64,000 nt of DNA, taken from NCBI GenBank assembly GCA_029263855.1, contig JAJUFC010000006.1:62001-126000 (forward strand). The letters run 5' to 3'. Positions 42,365-50,795 of this stretch are shown here, in pieces (within the stretch, counting starts at the first letter, position 1; each line of letters opens with the position of its first letter). Position numbers and translations under genes: made by a program. The notes under the pieces were generated by a model. The model was not told where the DNA came from and did no database searches. It worked only from the letters and a program-made list of their open reading frames with translations. This DNA is from Candidatus Thermochlorobacteriaceae bacterium. GTDB lineage: Bacteria; Bacteroidota; Chlorobiia; Chlorobiales; Thermochlorobacteraceae.

Positions 42365-44052
42365 TACGGAATCCCCAGTTGCGCGAGCAATTTGTAGAAG
42401 TGCGTGCGGTTAATGCCGAGTTGTCGCGCCGCTTCGGTTATGGACGATGTTTTTTGCAGAGTTTTGGTGAGATACATTTTCCGAAACTCGGTCTCAGCAT
42501 CGGCGAGGGTTTTGCCAAGTTGTATCGGTGCCGCAGAATCCATTGTCTCCGTAATTTCAGGAGGCAGGTCTTCTTTTCGAATTATTTTTCCAGTTACAAG
42601 CACCGCGCATCGGAGCATGACGTTTTCCAACTCGCGCACGTTTCCATACCATGGATAACTTTCAAGGAAAACTAACGCTTCATCGGAAAGTTCGCACGCC
42701 TTTCCGTCGACCGCGTGTTTTTTGAGGAAGTATTTTGCGAGTTCCTCGATGTCTTCGGGTCGCTCGCGAAGCGCGGGGAGCGGAAGCTCGACGACTTTCA
42801 ATCGGTAGTATAAATCTTGTCGGAACTTGCCCTGCTCGACTAATTCTTTGAGGTTTCGATTCGTGGCGCAAATGAGGCGAATGTCGAGCCTTTGTTTTTT
42901 GACGCTTCCAAGCCGCTCGAACTCGCGCTCTTGCAAGACGCGCAAGAGTTTGGCTTGCAAGGCTAACGGCATTTCGCCGATTTCGTCAAGAAAGAGCGTG
43001 CCTGTATGCGCGGTTTCTATTTTGCCCTGCTTTGATTTTGATGCCCCTGTAAATGCCCCTTGTTCGTAGCCGAAGAGTTCCGATTCGAGCAAATCGTTTG
43101 GAATGGCGGCGCAGTTAATCGCCACAAACGGCTTTTCTTTGCGACGGCTATTTTGATGAATGGCTTTTGCAAAGAGCTCCTTGCCTGTTCCACTCTCCCC
43201 TAAAATCAAAACGGTTGCGTCGGTTGCCGAAATGCGAGCGGCAATTTTTAAGACTTCAAACAAGGCGGCGCTTGACCCAATGATGTCATCGCACTTGAAC
43301 ATGCTTCTTAGGTCGCTCATTTTTGTCTTTTCTGTAGAAATTAGTTTTTTTTCTAAGGTCTCGATTTCGTCAGAGACTTTTAGGCTTCGCACAATTTGGT
43401 CGGCAAATGCCGAAAGATACGAAAGGTCGTTTGCTGTGAAGGGATTTTCTTTATTTCGCCTATCCAAATAGACGGCACCAAAAACTTTCTTGTCGCGAAT
43501 TAACGGCACACACAGCACGGCTGAAATTCCCAATCGGATGACGCTATTTTGTTGTGCCAATTCCATTTCAGGCTTCACTTGCTCGGAGGTCGGCTTTGAA
43601 CTTTGAATGGTTGAGCGAATCACCGAGAGGCTCATTTCTTTGACATCGGCTTGTTTTTCAGGCTCGATGTTTCGCGAGTAGATGGATTCGATTTCGCCCC
43701 GTTCATCGACCAAGACGACGAACCCCGCGTCGGCTTGCAGTTCTCGGACGACGATGTCGAGCGCGGTTTCCACGAGCGGCTCTTTTTGCGTTTGAGCCGT
43801 TAGTGCCAAACTTGTGGCGTAGAGCGTTTGCAGTCGGCGGTTTTCCGATTTGAGCCATTCTAATTCCTTTTTCATCAACCCGCTTGCGTCGCCTTCTTTC
43901 CTTGATGCCACATTTACCGCCTCTAAAACCAATCGATACAGTTGGTCTAACTTCTTTTGTGCATCAGGCATATTGCTCTGTTTGAGTTCGGAGGCAATCT
44001 CCACGAAGCGTGTGGTCAAGTCCGCCGTTATGTCTGTATTTTTGCTTGTCAT
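42361..44052 (-). CDS. Sigma-54-dependent transcriptional activator with GAF domain
   Basis: This 563-residue regulator has three parts. An N-terminal GAF-type sensory domain spans about residues 70-220. An AAA+ activator domain carries Walker A GESGTGKE, the sigma-54 contact motif GAFTGA, Walker B TLFLDEIGE and RQDLYYRL. A C-terminal Fis-type helix-turn-helix (TEAARQLGINRTHFYKLL) follows. There is no receiver domain, so it is FhlA/NorR-like and should sense a small ligand or redox state through GAF. Its target is unknown. It is transcribed alone on the minus strand. A TAAATTTG element lies about 34 bases upstream of the start. Confidence 0.93.
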   Translation of the reverse strand: MTSKNTDITADLTTRFVEIASELKQSNMPDAQKKLDQLYRLVLEAVNVASRKEGDASGLMKKELEWLKSENRRLQTLYATSLALTAQTQKEPLVETALDIVVRELQADAGFVVLVDERGEIESIYSRNIEPEKQADVKEMSLSVIRSTIQSSKPTSEQVKPEMELAQQNSVIRLGISAVLCVPLIRDKKVFGAVYLDRRNKENPFTANDLSYLSAFADQIVRSLKVSDEIETLEKKLISTEKTKMSDLRSMFKCDDIIGSSAALFEVLKIAARISATDATVLILGESGTGKELFAKAIHQNSRRKEKPFVAINCAAIPNDLLESELFGYEQGAFTGASKSKQGKIETAHTGTLFLDEIGEMPLALQAKLLRVLQEREFERLGSVKKQRLDIRLICATNRNLKELVEQGKFRQDLYYRLKVVELPLPALRERPEDIEELAKYFLKKHAVDGKACELSDEALVFLESYPWYGNVRELENVMLRCAVLVTGKIIRKEDLPPEITETMDSAAPIQLGKTLADAETEFRKMYLTKTLQKTSSITEAARQLGINRTHFYKLLAQLGIPY

Positions 44053-44186
44053 TATTTTTTTTCTCTTAGAACTGCTCTTTTGCTACAAATTTACGGCTTT
44101 GCGGCGATTCGTGTGCCTGAACTTTTCGGTCTGCTTCTTCGTATTTTGCTTAATGTTTTTCCTTAAACCCAATTAAAACATTTGAT

Positions 44187-44834
44187 ATGAAACGCTTTGT
44201 TTCGCGCGCCAAAGAAACGCCGCGCATGTTTGAAAACGACTTCTTCGAGTTCTTTTCCAAAGTTCATTGGACGGTTCCGCTTTGGCTCTATGTTCCGCTT
44301 GTGAGTTGTCTTGTTTGGCATTCGCTTTTCGCGCTTGAAGTTTCTCCGCTCGCCGTTGCGGGTCTGTTCTTGGCAGGCGCTTTCCTGTGGACGTTTGCTG
44401 AATACATGCTTCATCAGTTTGTTTTTCACTATCACCCGAAGTCTGCGCTTGGCAAACGGATTTTTTGGATTTTGCACGGCGTTCATCACGATTATCCCAA
44501 CGACCCGCTTCGGCTCGTGATGCCGCCGATTATCAGCCTGCCGCTTGCGGTTTTGTTTTACAGCCTGTTTGTTTTTCTGCTGGGCGAGCGTTACGCGCCC
44601 TCGCTGATGGCGGGCTTCACGCTGGGCTATTTGATTTACGACATTTCGCACTACGCCATTCATCACTTCAACATCAAGGGCAGTTATTTCGGTTGGATTC
44701 GCGAACATCATTTGCGACATCATTTCAGCGATTCATCGCATGGCTTCGGCGTGAGTTCGCCCTTGTGGGACATCGCGTTCAGAACGGATTTCCAACAAGA
44801 AAAGTCAAGTGCCAAAGAGCGCGCCGCTTCATAA
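44187..44834 (+). CDS. Fatty acid hydroxylase-like di-iron membrane protein
   Basis: This 215-residue membrane protein has the His-box pattern of the fatty acid hydroxylase/sterol desaturase superfamily: HQFVFHYH, HGVHHDYP, HYAIHH and HHLRHHF. Four hydrophobic segments alternate with them. It most resembles the FA2H-type 2-hydroxylase catalytic domain, without a cytochrome b5 domain. Such enzymes hydroxylate acyl chains using O2 and need an electron donor not visible here. It ends six bases past the end of the convergent pentapeptide gene. The O2 dependence fits other aerobic traits of the window. Confidence 0.88.
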   Translation: MKRFVSRAKETPRMFENDFFEFFSKVHWTVPLWLYVPLVSCLVWHSLFALEVSPLAVAGLFLAGAFLWTFAEYMLHQFVFHYHPKSALGKRIFWILHGVHHDYPNDPLRLVMPPIISLPLAVLFYSLFVFLLGERYAPSLMAGFTLGYLIYDISHYAIHHFNIKGSYFGWIREHHLRHHFSDSSHGFGVSSPLWDIAFRTDFQQEKSSAKERAAS

Positions 44835-45203
44835 GCCTGACGTTGCCGCGTCGGTGATTGCGCCCGTGAAGTCGGTGTCCTTGAACATTGCCCCGCTGAA
44901 CTTCGCGCCGCGCAGGTCGGCGTTGACGAATTTCGCGCCGCGCAGGTAGGCATTGGTTAAGTCGGCGTTGCGCAAGTTTGCGCCCGTCAAATTCGCGTCG
45001 TGCAGGTAGGCTCCGAACATTAGCGCGTTCTCCAAGTTCGCGCCCGTCAGGTTAGAATCGGTGAGATTGGCGTGGTTGAGGAATGCGTGCTTCAAATCCG
45101 CGCCCGTTAAATCCAATCCTTGCAGGTTCAGCGGGCGGTAATGCTCGCCGATGGACGCGAGCGCGATGAGCATTCGCAAATCTCGGTCGGAAAGGTATCG
45201 CAT
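44829..45203 (-). CDS. Pentapeptide-repeat protein
   Basis: This 124-residue protein has an N-terminal helical stretch of about 25 residues. About 14 tandem pentapeptides of the A(D/N)LxG type follow (for example LTGADLKHAFLNHANL, then NLTGANLRNADLTNAYLRGA). Pentapeptide repeats form a right-handed square beta-helix, and some family members mimic DNA or bind DNA gyrase. The function of this one is unknown. It is transcribed on the minus strand and lies in opposite orientation to the ABC-2 permease that starts 43 bases away. Confidence 0.88.
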   Translation of the reverse strand: MRYLSDRDLRMLIALASIGEHYRPLNLQGLDLTGADLKHAFLNHANLTDSNLTGANLENALMFGAYLHDANLTGANLRNADLTNAYLRGAKFVNADLRGAKFSGAMFKDTDFTGAITDAATSGL

Positions 45204-45245
45204 GGTTCGTTTCGGTTTTTGCCTTTCAATTTAGCGCGCTTCTCG

Positions 45246-46040
45246 ATGAAAAAATACTTTTTCGTTTATCGCGCCTCGCTTCAACGCTTCGTGGAATATC
45301 GGGGCGAAATTTTGATGGACATTTCGGGGAAGATTCTGCTCCCGATGTTCGTTCAATCAATTTTGTGGCGCGCCGTGATTGAGTCAACGCCAAACGGGCA
45401 AATCGCGGGCTACGATTACGACGCGATGTTTCAATACGTGATATTGAGCATTTTGATTGCGAATTTCGTCAAGGTTGACTCCGTCGAGCGACAAATTTCA
45501 AGCGCGATTAAAGACGGAACGCTCAACAAATTTTTAGCGCAACCCGTCGACTTCGCGCTCTACCATTTAATGACCTTCTTCGCCGATTCCACGCCCGTTC
45601 TGCTCGGCGGTGTCATCGTCTACGGCGCGATGCTTCTCACGGGCTTCGTTTCGGCGACGGCGTTTCAAATCGTTTCAGGCGCGCTCGTCGTTTTCTTTGG
45701 AACTTTGATTTCGTTTCTTTTGGCGTTTATGATTGCGGCGTTGGCGTTTTATATGGACGAAGTATGGACGCTGTTCGTGATGAAGAATATGACAATGTGG
45801 TTTTTGACGGGGCAGGTCATTCCGCTCGATCTGTTTCCCGAATCAGTCGCTCGCGTCTTGAAGTTTCTGCCGTTTGGTTATCTGGCTTTCGTTCCGACAA
45901 AAATTTTCACGGGCGCGTTTTCAACGGAAGAAATTTTGTTCGCGCTCTCGGTGGTTTTTTGTTGGACGTTGGGTTTTTATCTTCTCTACAAAATTTTTTG
46001 GACTTTCTCGCTACGCCAATACAGCGCGTTTGGCGGATAA
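45246..46040 (+). CDS. ABC-2-type transporter permease (DUF990-like)
   Basis: This 264-residue membrane protein has six hydrophobic segments and the ABC-2 permease layout; the start MKKYFFVYRASLQRFVEYRG and the LFPESVARVLKFLPFGYLAF segment fit the PF06182 group. Such permeases normally work with a second permease and an ATPase encoded beside them. Neither is present, so partners must lie elsewhere. ATG at 45246 was chosen since the upstream frame is antisense to the pentapeptide gene. It is followed after 11 bases by an unknown lipoprotein gene. Confidence 0.85.
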   Translation: MKKYFFVYRASLQRFVEYRGEILMDISGKILLPMFVQSILWRAVIESTPNGQIAGYDYDAMFQYVILSILIANFVKVDSVERQISSAIKDGTLNKFLAQPVDFALYHLMTFFADSTPVLLGGVIVYGAMLLTGFVSATAFQIVSGALVVFFGTLISFLLAFMIAALAFYMDEVWTLFVMKNMTMWFLTGQVIPLDLFPESVARVLKFLPFGYLAFVPTKIFTGAFSTEEILFALSVVFCWTLGFYLLYKIFWTFSLRQYSAFGG

Positions 46041-46051
46041 AAAAACAATCA

Positions 46052-46912
46052 ATGAAACACGCTCGATTCCTCGCACTGCTTCTGTTTTCAACGCTCTACG
46101 GGTGTGGCGGCTCAAAGCCGACCGCGCCAATCAAATCCGCCGAGCCGCAGTGGTTCAAAACGGCGGCGCAGAAATCGCAATCGTTTTATGAGTATCACAA
46201 CCTTCGCGCGCCCGATAGTTTGCGGCAACGCGCCTTGACGATTTCGCTCAAAGGCGGCGTTCAAGAGCCGCTCGATATCGGCGACGTGCTTGAACTGGCT
46301 TTTTACGCGAAAAAACTTTCGCTCAAAGATTCCGAAGTTCTCGCCGACGCGCTCTCGGCTTCGTTGCAAGGGATTCAGGCGGGCAGACTTTCGCCTGAAA
46401 CGTCGGAATATGCCTCGCGCCTCAACGCCACTTACGCCACGCTCGCCGTCAGCCTTGCGCGCCGCGCCGATTCGCTCGCGCTCGCCACGCACCGCCAAAT
46501 CGACGCGCTCGACGACGCTTATCGCAAAAAACTTCAAGCCGTGATGATGGCAGATGCGCGCACCGCCGTCTTCTTCGCGGGCAATTACGAAAAAATCAAA
46601 CGCTTGCTCCCGATTGAACTCGAGCTGGCTCAATTTGCGTTGCAAGAATATCGCCGAAGCGCAGAACGCTTGCGCCTTGTCGGAATGAGCGACGATGCCG
46701 TTTTGAAATCGCGCCAAAAATTTCTCTCGGACATTCGCGGCTTGGCGTCGTTCCGCGTGATTGGCTTGGAGAGCGCGCTCGCGCAATTCAACGCGAAAGC
46801 CACCGAAGACGCTTCGCGCTCGTGGTATGCGGAAGCCGCGAATCACTACGGCACGCTCTTGCGACTTTCAAAAGAAACTCTCGCTCAACTGCAAACGATT
46901 GATTCAGAATGA
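46052..46912 (+). CDS. Unrecognised alpha-helical lipoprotein
   Basis: This 286-residue protein begins with a lipoprotein signal (LLFSTLYGC, Cys18). The remainder is rich in Ala, Leu, Arg and Glu in long predicted helices without a recognised domain. It lies between the ABC-2 permease (11 bases) and the RpiB-like gene (overlap ATGA), indicating one operon. The helical composition is reminiscent of periplasmic partners of transport systems, but this is only an impression. Function unknown. Confidence 0.7.
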   Translation: MKHARFLALLLFSTLYGCGGSKPTAPIKSAEPQWFKTAAQKSQSFYEYHNLRAPDSLRQRALTISLKGGVQEPLDIGDVLELAFYAKKLSLKDSEVLADALSASLQGIQAGRLSPETSEYASRLNATYATLAVSLARRADSLALATHRQIDALDDAYRKKLQAVMMADARTAVFFAGNYEKIKRLLPIELELAQFALQEYRRSAERLRLVGMSDDAVLKSRQKFLSDIRGLASFRVIGLESALAQFNAKATEDASRSWYAEAANHYGTLLRLSKETLAQLQTIDSE

Positions 46913-47376
46913 AATTGGCGATTGGAAGCGATGAACGCTCGCACCTGACCGACGTCGTTTGTCGCGAACTGGAAGCAATGGGTCATCATCTCGTTAAGCA
47001 TGGCGCGCTGTTGGAAAGCGCGACTGCCGAGCAAAAGCGATGGACAAACGTCGCGTTTGAAGTCGCCGAGAAAGTCTCTTTCGGCGAATGCGAACAAGGC
47101 ATTTTATTTTGTTGGACGGGAACGGGCGTTACGATTGCCGCAAACAAAGTCCCGAACATTCGAGCCGCGCTCTGCGTAGATGCGGAAACCGCCAAAGGCG
47201 CGCGCCGTTGGAACGACGCGAACATTCTCGCGATGAGCCTGCGCTTGACGAGCGAAACCGTCGCCAAAGAAATCTTGCGCGAGTGGTTTTCCGCCAAGCC
47301 TGATTCTGACGAAGAAAATCAAGCGTGCCTTTCTTCGCTTGCGAAACTTGAACGGAAATACGTTGAACCGATTTAA
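46909..47376 (+). CDS. RpiB/LacA-LacB-family sugar-phosphate isomerase
   Basis: This 155-residue protein matches the RpiB fold, with the core GILFCWTGTGVTIAANKVPNIRAALC carried over positions 84-108 and a WNDANILAMSLR segment. The usual SDHAG start reads SDERS, and the active-site loop is FCWTGTG rather than ICGTGIG, so it belongs to a divergent branch. Canonical RpiB interconverts ribose- and ribulose-5-phosphate; this variant may act on another sugar phosphate. It overlaps the preceding lipoprotein gene by four bases. Confidence 0.82.
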   Translation: MKLAIGSDERSHLTDVVCRELEAMGHHLVKHGALLESATAEQKRWTNVAFEVAEKVSFGECEQGILFCWTGTGVTIAANKVPNIRAALCVDAETAKGARRWNDANILAMSLRLTSETVAKEILREWFSAKPDSDEENQACLSSLAKLERKYVEPI

Positions 47377-47414
47377 CCAACCTTAAACGCAAGGCTTTTC
47401 TCGCAACCATCTTA

Positions 47415-47465
47415 ACTTTTTGCCGACTGAATGAAACAACGGCATTTCTTCTTGAACTAAACTTT
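47415..47465 (+). repeat. Copy 1 of a ~50-bp direct repeat flanking the BrnTA pair
   Basis: This segment, with core ATGAAACAACGGCATTTCTT and a following TAAACTTT, is closely matched by 48030-48083, with small indels. The two copies bracket the brnT-brnA pair, the second forming the leader of porX. Such an arrangement suggests an insertion with target duplication, or a leader duplicated by recombination. Confidence 0.65.
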
Positions 47466-47491
47466 CGCGAGAAAATTCGCTCGCGATTCAA

Positions 47492-47809
47492 ATGAGACAA
47501 GGTTTGGAATTTGAATGGGACGAGCGAAAAAACATTGTCAATATCAAAAAACACGATGTCGCATTTGAAGAAGCCAAGACAGTTTTTGGCGACGAATTTG
47601 CGAGAATCAGCGTCGATGAAAAACACTCAATAAGCGAGCGGCGATTTTACATTATTGGACAGTCGCAAGAAGACAGAATTATTTTGGTTTGCTATACAGA
47701 GCGCGAAAGTCGAATCCGAATCATATCAAGCAGAAGAGCGAGCAAGAAAGAACGAACCAAATATGAAGAATACAAACAAAAAGCGATTAGAGAGCGACGC
47801 AGTCCCTGA
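47492..47809 (+). CDS. brnT: BrnT-family ribonuclease toxin
   Basis: This 105-residue protein fits the BrnT (RelE-like) family, with FEWDERKNIVNIKKHDVAFEEA at the N-terminus, RRFYIIGQS and the RIRIISSRRASKKER segment near the end. BrnT is an mRNA-cleaving toxin neutralised by BrnA. The C-terminus overlaps brnA by 47 bases in another frame, typical of the operon. It lies between copies of a direct repeat. The key residues seem intact. Confidence 0.9.
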   Translation: MRQGLEFEWDERKNIVNIKKHDVAFEEAKTVFGDEFARISVDEKHSISERRFYIIGQSQEDRIILVCYTERESRIRIISSRRASKKERTKYEEYKQKAIRERRSP

Positions 47810-48020
47810 ATTTAACTTTGAACGCTCGCTTGAAAACAAATATGCCAAGCGGTACCGCGAGGGCGCGACGACGATGATAAAAAAATCTAATGGCGAGCGA
47901 ATCGTCGTTTTAGATGAAGACGTATCCAAAGTTTTTCAGGATTCGGAAAGCGTCAACCACGCGCTTCGCGCCTTGATAAACGCAATGCCGAAAGTTCGCA
48001 AGTCAGCAAAATCTCGTTAA
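47763..48020 (+). CDS. brnA: BrnA-family antitoxin
   Basis: This 85-residue protein fits BrnA antitoxins: a hydrophilic N-terminal half with PEFNFERSLENKYAKRYREG, which resembles the toxin-binding region, and a C-terminal ribbon-helix-helix (VVLDEDVSKVFQDSESVNHALRALI). BrnA binds BrnT and represses the operon. ATG at 47763 was chosen because it starts in the overlap with brnT and gives the expected length; an upstream in-frame alternative would duplicate toxin sequence. It is followed by copy 2 of the flanking repeat. Confidence 0.85.
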   Translation: MKNTNKKRLESDAVPEFNFERSLENKYAKRYREGATTMIKKSNGERIVVLDEDVSKVFQDSESVNHALRALINAMPKVRKSAKSR

Positions 48021-48029
48021 TCTCTCAAA

Positions 48030-48083
48030 AACTTTTTTCGCGCCGATGAAACAAACGGTATTTCTTTTTTCAACCTAAACTTT
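48030..48083 (+). repeat. Copy 2 of the direct repeat flanking BrnTA, forming the porX leader
   Basis: It shares GCCGA, ATGAAACAA, ACGG(C/T)ATTTCTT and CTAAACTTT in order with 47415-47465, with few mismatches and short indels. It lies directly before the porX start at 48091. Confidence 0.65.
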
Positions 48084-48090
48084 TTTGCTA

Positions 48091-49644
48091 ATGAAATACC
48101 GAATCCTTTGGGCTGACGACGAAATTGATTACCTGCGTCCGCACGTCTTGTTTCTTTCCGACAAAGGTTACGAGGTAACCACCGTTACGAGCGGCGAAGA
48201 CGCGGTTCAACTTTCTCGCGAGCAAAACTTCGACATCGTTTTTCTCGACGAACAAATGCCCGGCATCGGCGGCTTGGACGCGCTCTCCGAAATCAAATCT
48301 CATAAGCCCGCCTTGCCCGTCGTGATGATTACCAAGAACGAGCAAGAGTCGATTATGGAGCAAGCGATTGGCAAGAAAATCTCTGAATATCTCATCAAGC
48401 CCGTCAATCCGACGCAAATTCTGCTCGCGTGCAAAAAACTGCTCGATGCCGAGCGCATCAAAGGCGACAGGGCGACGAAAGATTACATCTCGGAGTTCAA
48501 CCGCATTTCGCGCGAACTCTTCGAGCCGCTCGACGAGGCGCGTTGGAAAGATATTTTCTTCCGCCTTGCGCAGTGGGAAGTCGAACTTGACGACCACCCG
48601 AACCTTGATTTCCGCCAAACGCTTTTAGACCAAAAGCGCGAATGCAACGCCGAGTTCAGCAAGTTCATCGAGAAAAATTACCGCAGTTGGATTCACTCCG
48701 AGAAAGACAAACGCCCGATGCTTTCCGTCGATGTGTTGGAGCGAAAGGTTGTGCCTGAATTAAGCGGGAGCAATCCCGTGTTTCTTTTCGTTGTCGATTG
48801 CCTTCGCTACGACCAATGGCTCGTGATGGAGAAAATTTTAGGCACGCTCTTTCAAGTCGAGCGCGATGCGTATTTCTCGATTCTGCCGACCGCCACGCCC
48901 TACGCGCGCAACGCGATTTTCAGCGGACTTTTTCCGCTTGATATGGAAAAGCGACACCCCGAACTTTGGAAAGACAGCCAAGAAGATGAAAACACCAAAA
49001 ACCGCTACGAGCCTGACTTTATGCAAGATTTCTTCTCGCGTCGCCGAATCAACGTCAATGCCAAGTATGCCAAACTCACCTCGACCGACGAAAGCAAACA
49101 ATACGAGCAGAACATCGTCGCGCAACTGAAAAATCAGTTCAACGCCGTCGTGGTCAATTTCGTCGACATCTTGGCGCATAGCCGCTCCGATATGCAGGTC
49201 ATTCGCGAACTTTCGCCCGACGAATCCGCTTATCGCTCGCTCACGCAAACATGGTTCGAGCACTCGGCTTTCCTTCGAATGCTTCGCACACTTTCAAAAC
49301 ACAAATGCACGATTTTAATCACGACCGACCATGGGGCGATTCGCTGTATGCGACACACCAAAGTCATTGCCGACCGCGAAGCCTCAACCAACCTGCGCTA
49401 TAAGTTCGGACGCAATTTGCAATGCGAGACCAAGCATGCCGTCTATATCAAAAATCCAAACGATTGGCGATTGCCGCAACACGGCTTGAATGTCAATTAT
49501 ATCATCGCCAAAGAAGATTACTACTTTGTTTACCCGACCAACTTTCACAAGTTCGTCAATCAATACAAAGATTCATTTCAGCACGGCGGCATCTCGCTCG
49601 ATGAAGTCGTTGTGCCGATGATTCGCCTGTCACCCAAAGGTTAA
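48091..49644 (+). CDS. porX: PorX-type response regulator with PglZ (alkaline-phosphatase-superfamily) domain
   Basis: This 517-residue protein has an N-terminal receiver (D53 as phospho-acceptor in FLDEQMPG, Lys in LIKPVNP). A helical linker and a C-terminal PglZ domain (about residues 225-510) follow, with metal-site motifs VVDCLRYDQW and TTDHGAIRC. PorX with PorY controls type IX secretion and gliding in Bacteroidota, and the domain is a nucleotide phosphodiesterase. ATG at 48091 follows the repeat leader. The porY kinase is not nearby. Its presence argues for a type IX secretion system in this organism. A terminator follows. Confidence 0.9.
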   Translation: MKYRILWADDEIDYLRPHVLFLSDKGYEVTTVTSGEDAVQLSREQNFDIVFLDEQMPGIGGLDALSEIKSHKPALPVVMITKNEQESIMEQAIGKKISEYLIKPVNPTQILLACKKLLDAERIKGDRATKDYISEFNRISRELFEPLDEARWKDIFFRLAQWEVELDDHPNLDFRQTLLDQKRECNAEFSKFIEKNYRSWIHSEKDKRPMLSVDVLERKVVPELSGSNPVFLFVVDCLRYDQWLVMEKILGTLFQVERDAYFSILPTATPYARNAIFSGLFPLDMEKRHPELWKDSQEDENTKNRYEPDFMQDFFSRRRINVNAKYAKLTSTDESKQYEQNIVAQLKNQFNAVVVNFVDILAHSRSDMQVIRELSPDESAYRSLTQTWFEHSAFLRMLRTLSKHKCTILITTDHGAIRCMRHTKVIADREASTNLRYKFGRNLQCETKHAVYIKNPNDWRLPQHGLNVNYIIAKEDYYFVYPTNFHKFVNQYKDSFQHGGISLDEVVVPMIRLSPKG

Positions 49645-49687
49645 ATAACTGTAAATGATTTTGGTGGTTCGGGGACTTTTTTATTTT

Positions 49688-49721
49688 GAAGGGCAGTTTG
49701 AAATCATGCCCTTCTTTTTTT
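49688..49721 (+). terminator. Rho-independent terminator after porX
   Basis: GAAGGGCA (49688-49695) pairs with TGCCCTTC (49707-49714), with an 11-base loop and a run of seven T. It lies 43 bases after the stop codon of porX. Confidence 0.85.
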
Positions 49722-49740
49722 AACCTAACATAACTTCTAC

Positions 49741-50148
49741 ATGAAACAAATACTTCTCATTGTATTCGCTCTGCTTTTATGCACGCTGACGACCGTTGCA
49801 CAAAATCGTAAGCAAATGGTTCAAGCCCGTAACGATGAAACACTTCCTCCTCGCCAACTTGCAGAAATTGACAGCGTGATTGTCAAACATCAACTCGCGC
49901 TTGAAGAGTGTTACCGAGAAGTAAAAAACTACAATCCCAGCATCAAAGGAAAATTGGTGGTGCGGCTTGTGCTCTCGCCCGAAGGCAATGTGAGAAACGT
50001 TGAAATTCCGCGCGACGACATCGCCAACAGCGCGTTGGATAGTTGCCTCACCCGCAAACTCAAACGAATGACCTTCACGCGCACCAGTTCCAAGCAAGGA
50101 CTGCAAACCGTTGATTTGCCGCTGAATTTCGCCGATGCAGAAGAGTGA
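49741..50148 (+). CDS. Exported AgmX/TonB-C-like domain protein
   Basis: This 135-residue protein has a Sec signal peptide (about residues 1-20, ending TVAQ). The C-terminal domain resembles the AgmX/PglI and TonB C-terminal fold: ECYREVKNYNPSIKGKLVVRLVLSPEGNVRNVEI, then LDSCLTRKLKRMTF. Such domains bridge periplasmic partners; a stand-alone copy has no known specific role. The gene overlaps the following hydrolase by 14 bases. Its stop codon lies in a 15-bp tandem duplication. Confidence 0.75.
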   Translation: MKQILLIVFALLLCTLTTVAQNRKQMVQARNDETLPPRQLAEIDSVIVKHQLALEECYREVKNYNPSIKGKLVVRLVLSPEGNVRNVEIPRDDIANSALDSCLTRKLKRMTFTRTSSKQGLQTVDLPLNFADAEE

Positions 50149-50773
50149 GCGAAACGCCGTTGAGCGAAGCGCCGTTGTTTTGGTTCACGGCATTTTCGAT
50201 TCAAGTTCCGTGATGAAGCCCTTGCGACTTGCATTAGAGGCGCGAGGGTTTCGCACGTTTGCTCCCGACCTTCTCCCCTGCGATGGCTCGGCTTCAATCG
50301 CCATGCTTGCCGCAGAACTTCGCCAATTCATTCAAAAGCACCTTGACGAAGATGATGCCTTTTCCATCGTGGCGTTCAGCATGGGCGGATTGATTTCGCG
50401 CTACTACTTGCAATGCCTGAACGGCATCTCTCGCACTCAAACCCTTATCACGCTTGGCGCGCCACACAATGGAAGCGCGCTCGCGTTTTTCAGAATCGGC
50501 GACGGGTTTCGCGATTTGCGTCAAGGAAGCAAACTGCTTGGCGAGTTAAAGCGAACCGAAGAGCGACTTCGCCCGCTTAATCCGCTTTCCATCTACACGC
50601 CGTTTGATTTGATGATTGTGCCTTACACCAGTTCAATTTGGCGCGTTGCAAAAAATATTTCTGTCGCTGTTCCCATTCATTGCAGTTTGCTTTCGTCGCC
50701 TAAAATTCACGGGCTTATTTTCTCACATCTTCTCGCACATCAAACCCAATCTCAATCGCTATCTTTGGCTTAA
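50135..50773 (+). CDS. Alpha/beta-hydrolase (lipase-like)
   Basis: This 212-residue protein has the lipase-type HGIF oxyanion motif, the nucleophile elbow AFSMGG (Ser at about 87) and the TLGAPHNGS segment seen in EstA/PGAP1-like triacylglycerol lipases. Catalytic Asp and His lie in the C-terminal part. No signal peptide is apparent, so it is probably cytosolic. It overlaps the preceding gene by 14 bases and includes the duplicated 15-bp sequence in its first codons. A TATCTTTG promoter-like element overlaps its 3' end, upstream of hemF. Confidence 0.82.
   Translation: MQKSERNAVERSAVVLVHGIFDSSSVMKPLRLALEARGFRTFAPDLLPCDGSASIAMLAAELRQFIQKHLDEDDAFSIVAFSMGGLISRYYLQCLNGISRTQTLITLGAPHNGSALAFFRIGDGFRDLRQGSKLLGELKRTEERLRPLNPLSIYTPFDLMIVPYTSSIWRVAKNISVAVPIHCSLLSSPKIHGLIFSHLLAHQTQSQSLSLA
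50146..50175. repeat. Two tandem 15-bp repeats at a stop codon
   Basis: TGAGCGAAACGCCGT (50146-50160) and TGAGCGAAGCGCCGT (50161-50175) are tandem with one difference. The first begins with the stop codon of the AgmX-like gene, which is thereby repeated. Confidence 0.85.
50760..50767 (+). promoter_or_regulatory. TAnnTTTG-type -7 element upstream of hemF (tentative)
   Basis: TATCTTTG ends 28 bases before the hemF start codon, inside the end of the upstream hydrolase gene. No TTG is seen at the -33 position. Confidence 0.3.
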
Positions 50774-50795
50774 TTTTTTCACACTTTCAACTGAT

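Noticed and set aside
46112-46846. Minus-strand open frame of 244 codons opposite the helical lipoprotein
   Set aside because: The plus-strand gene has a lipoprotein signal and tight operon spacing; the opposite frame has an Arg/Phe-rich composition typical of a shadow.
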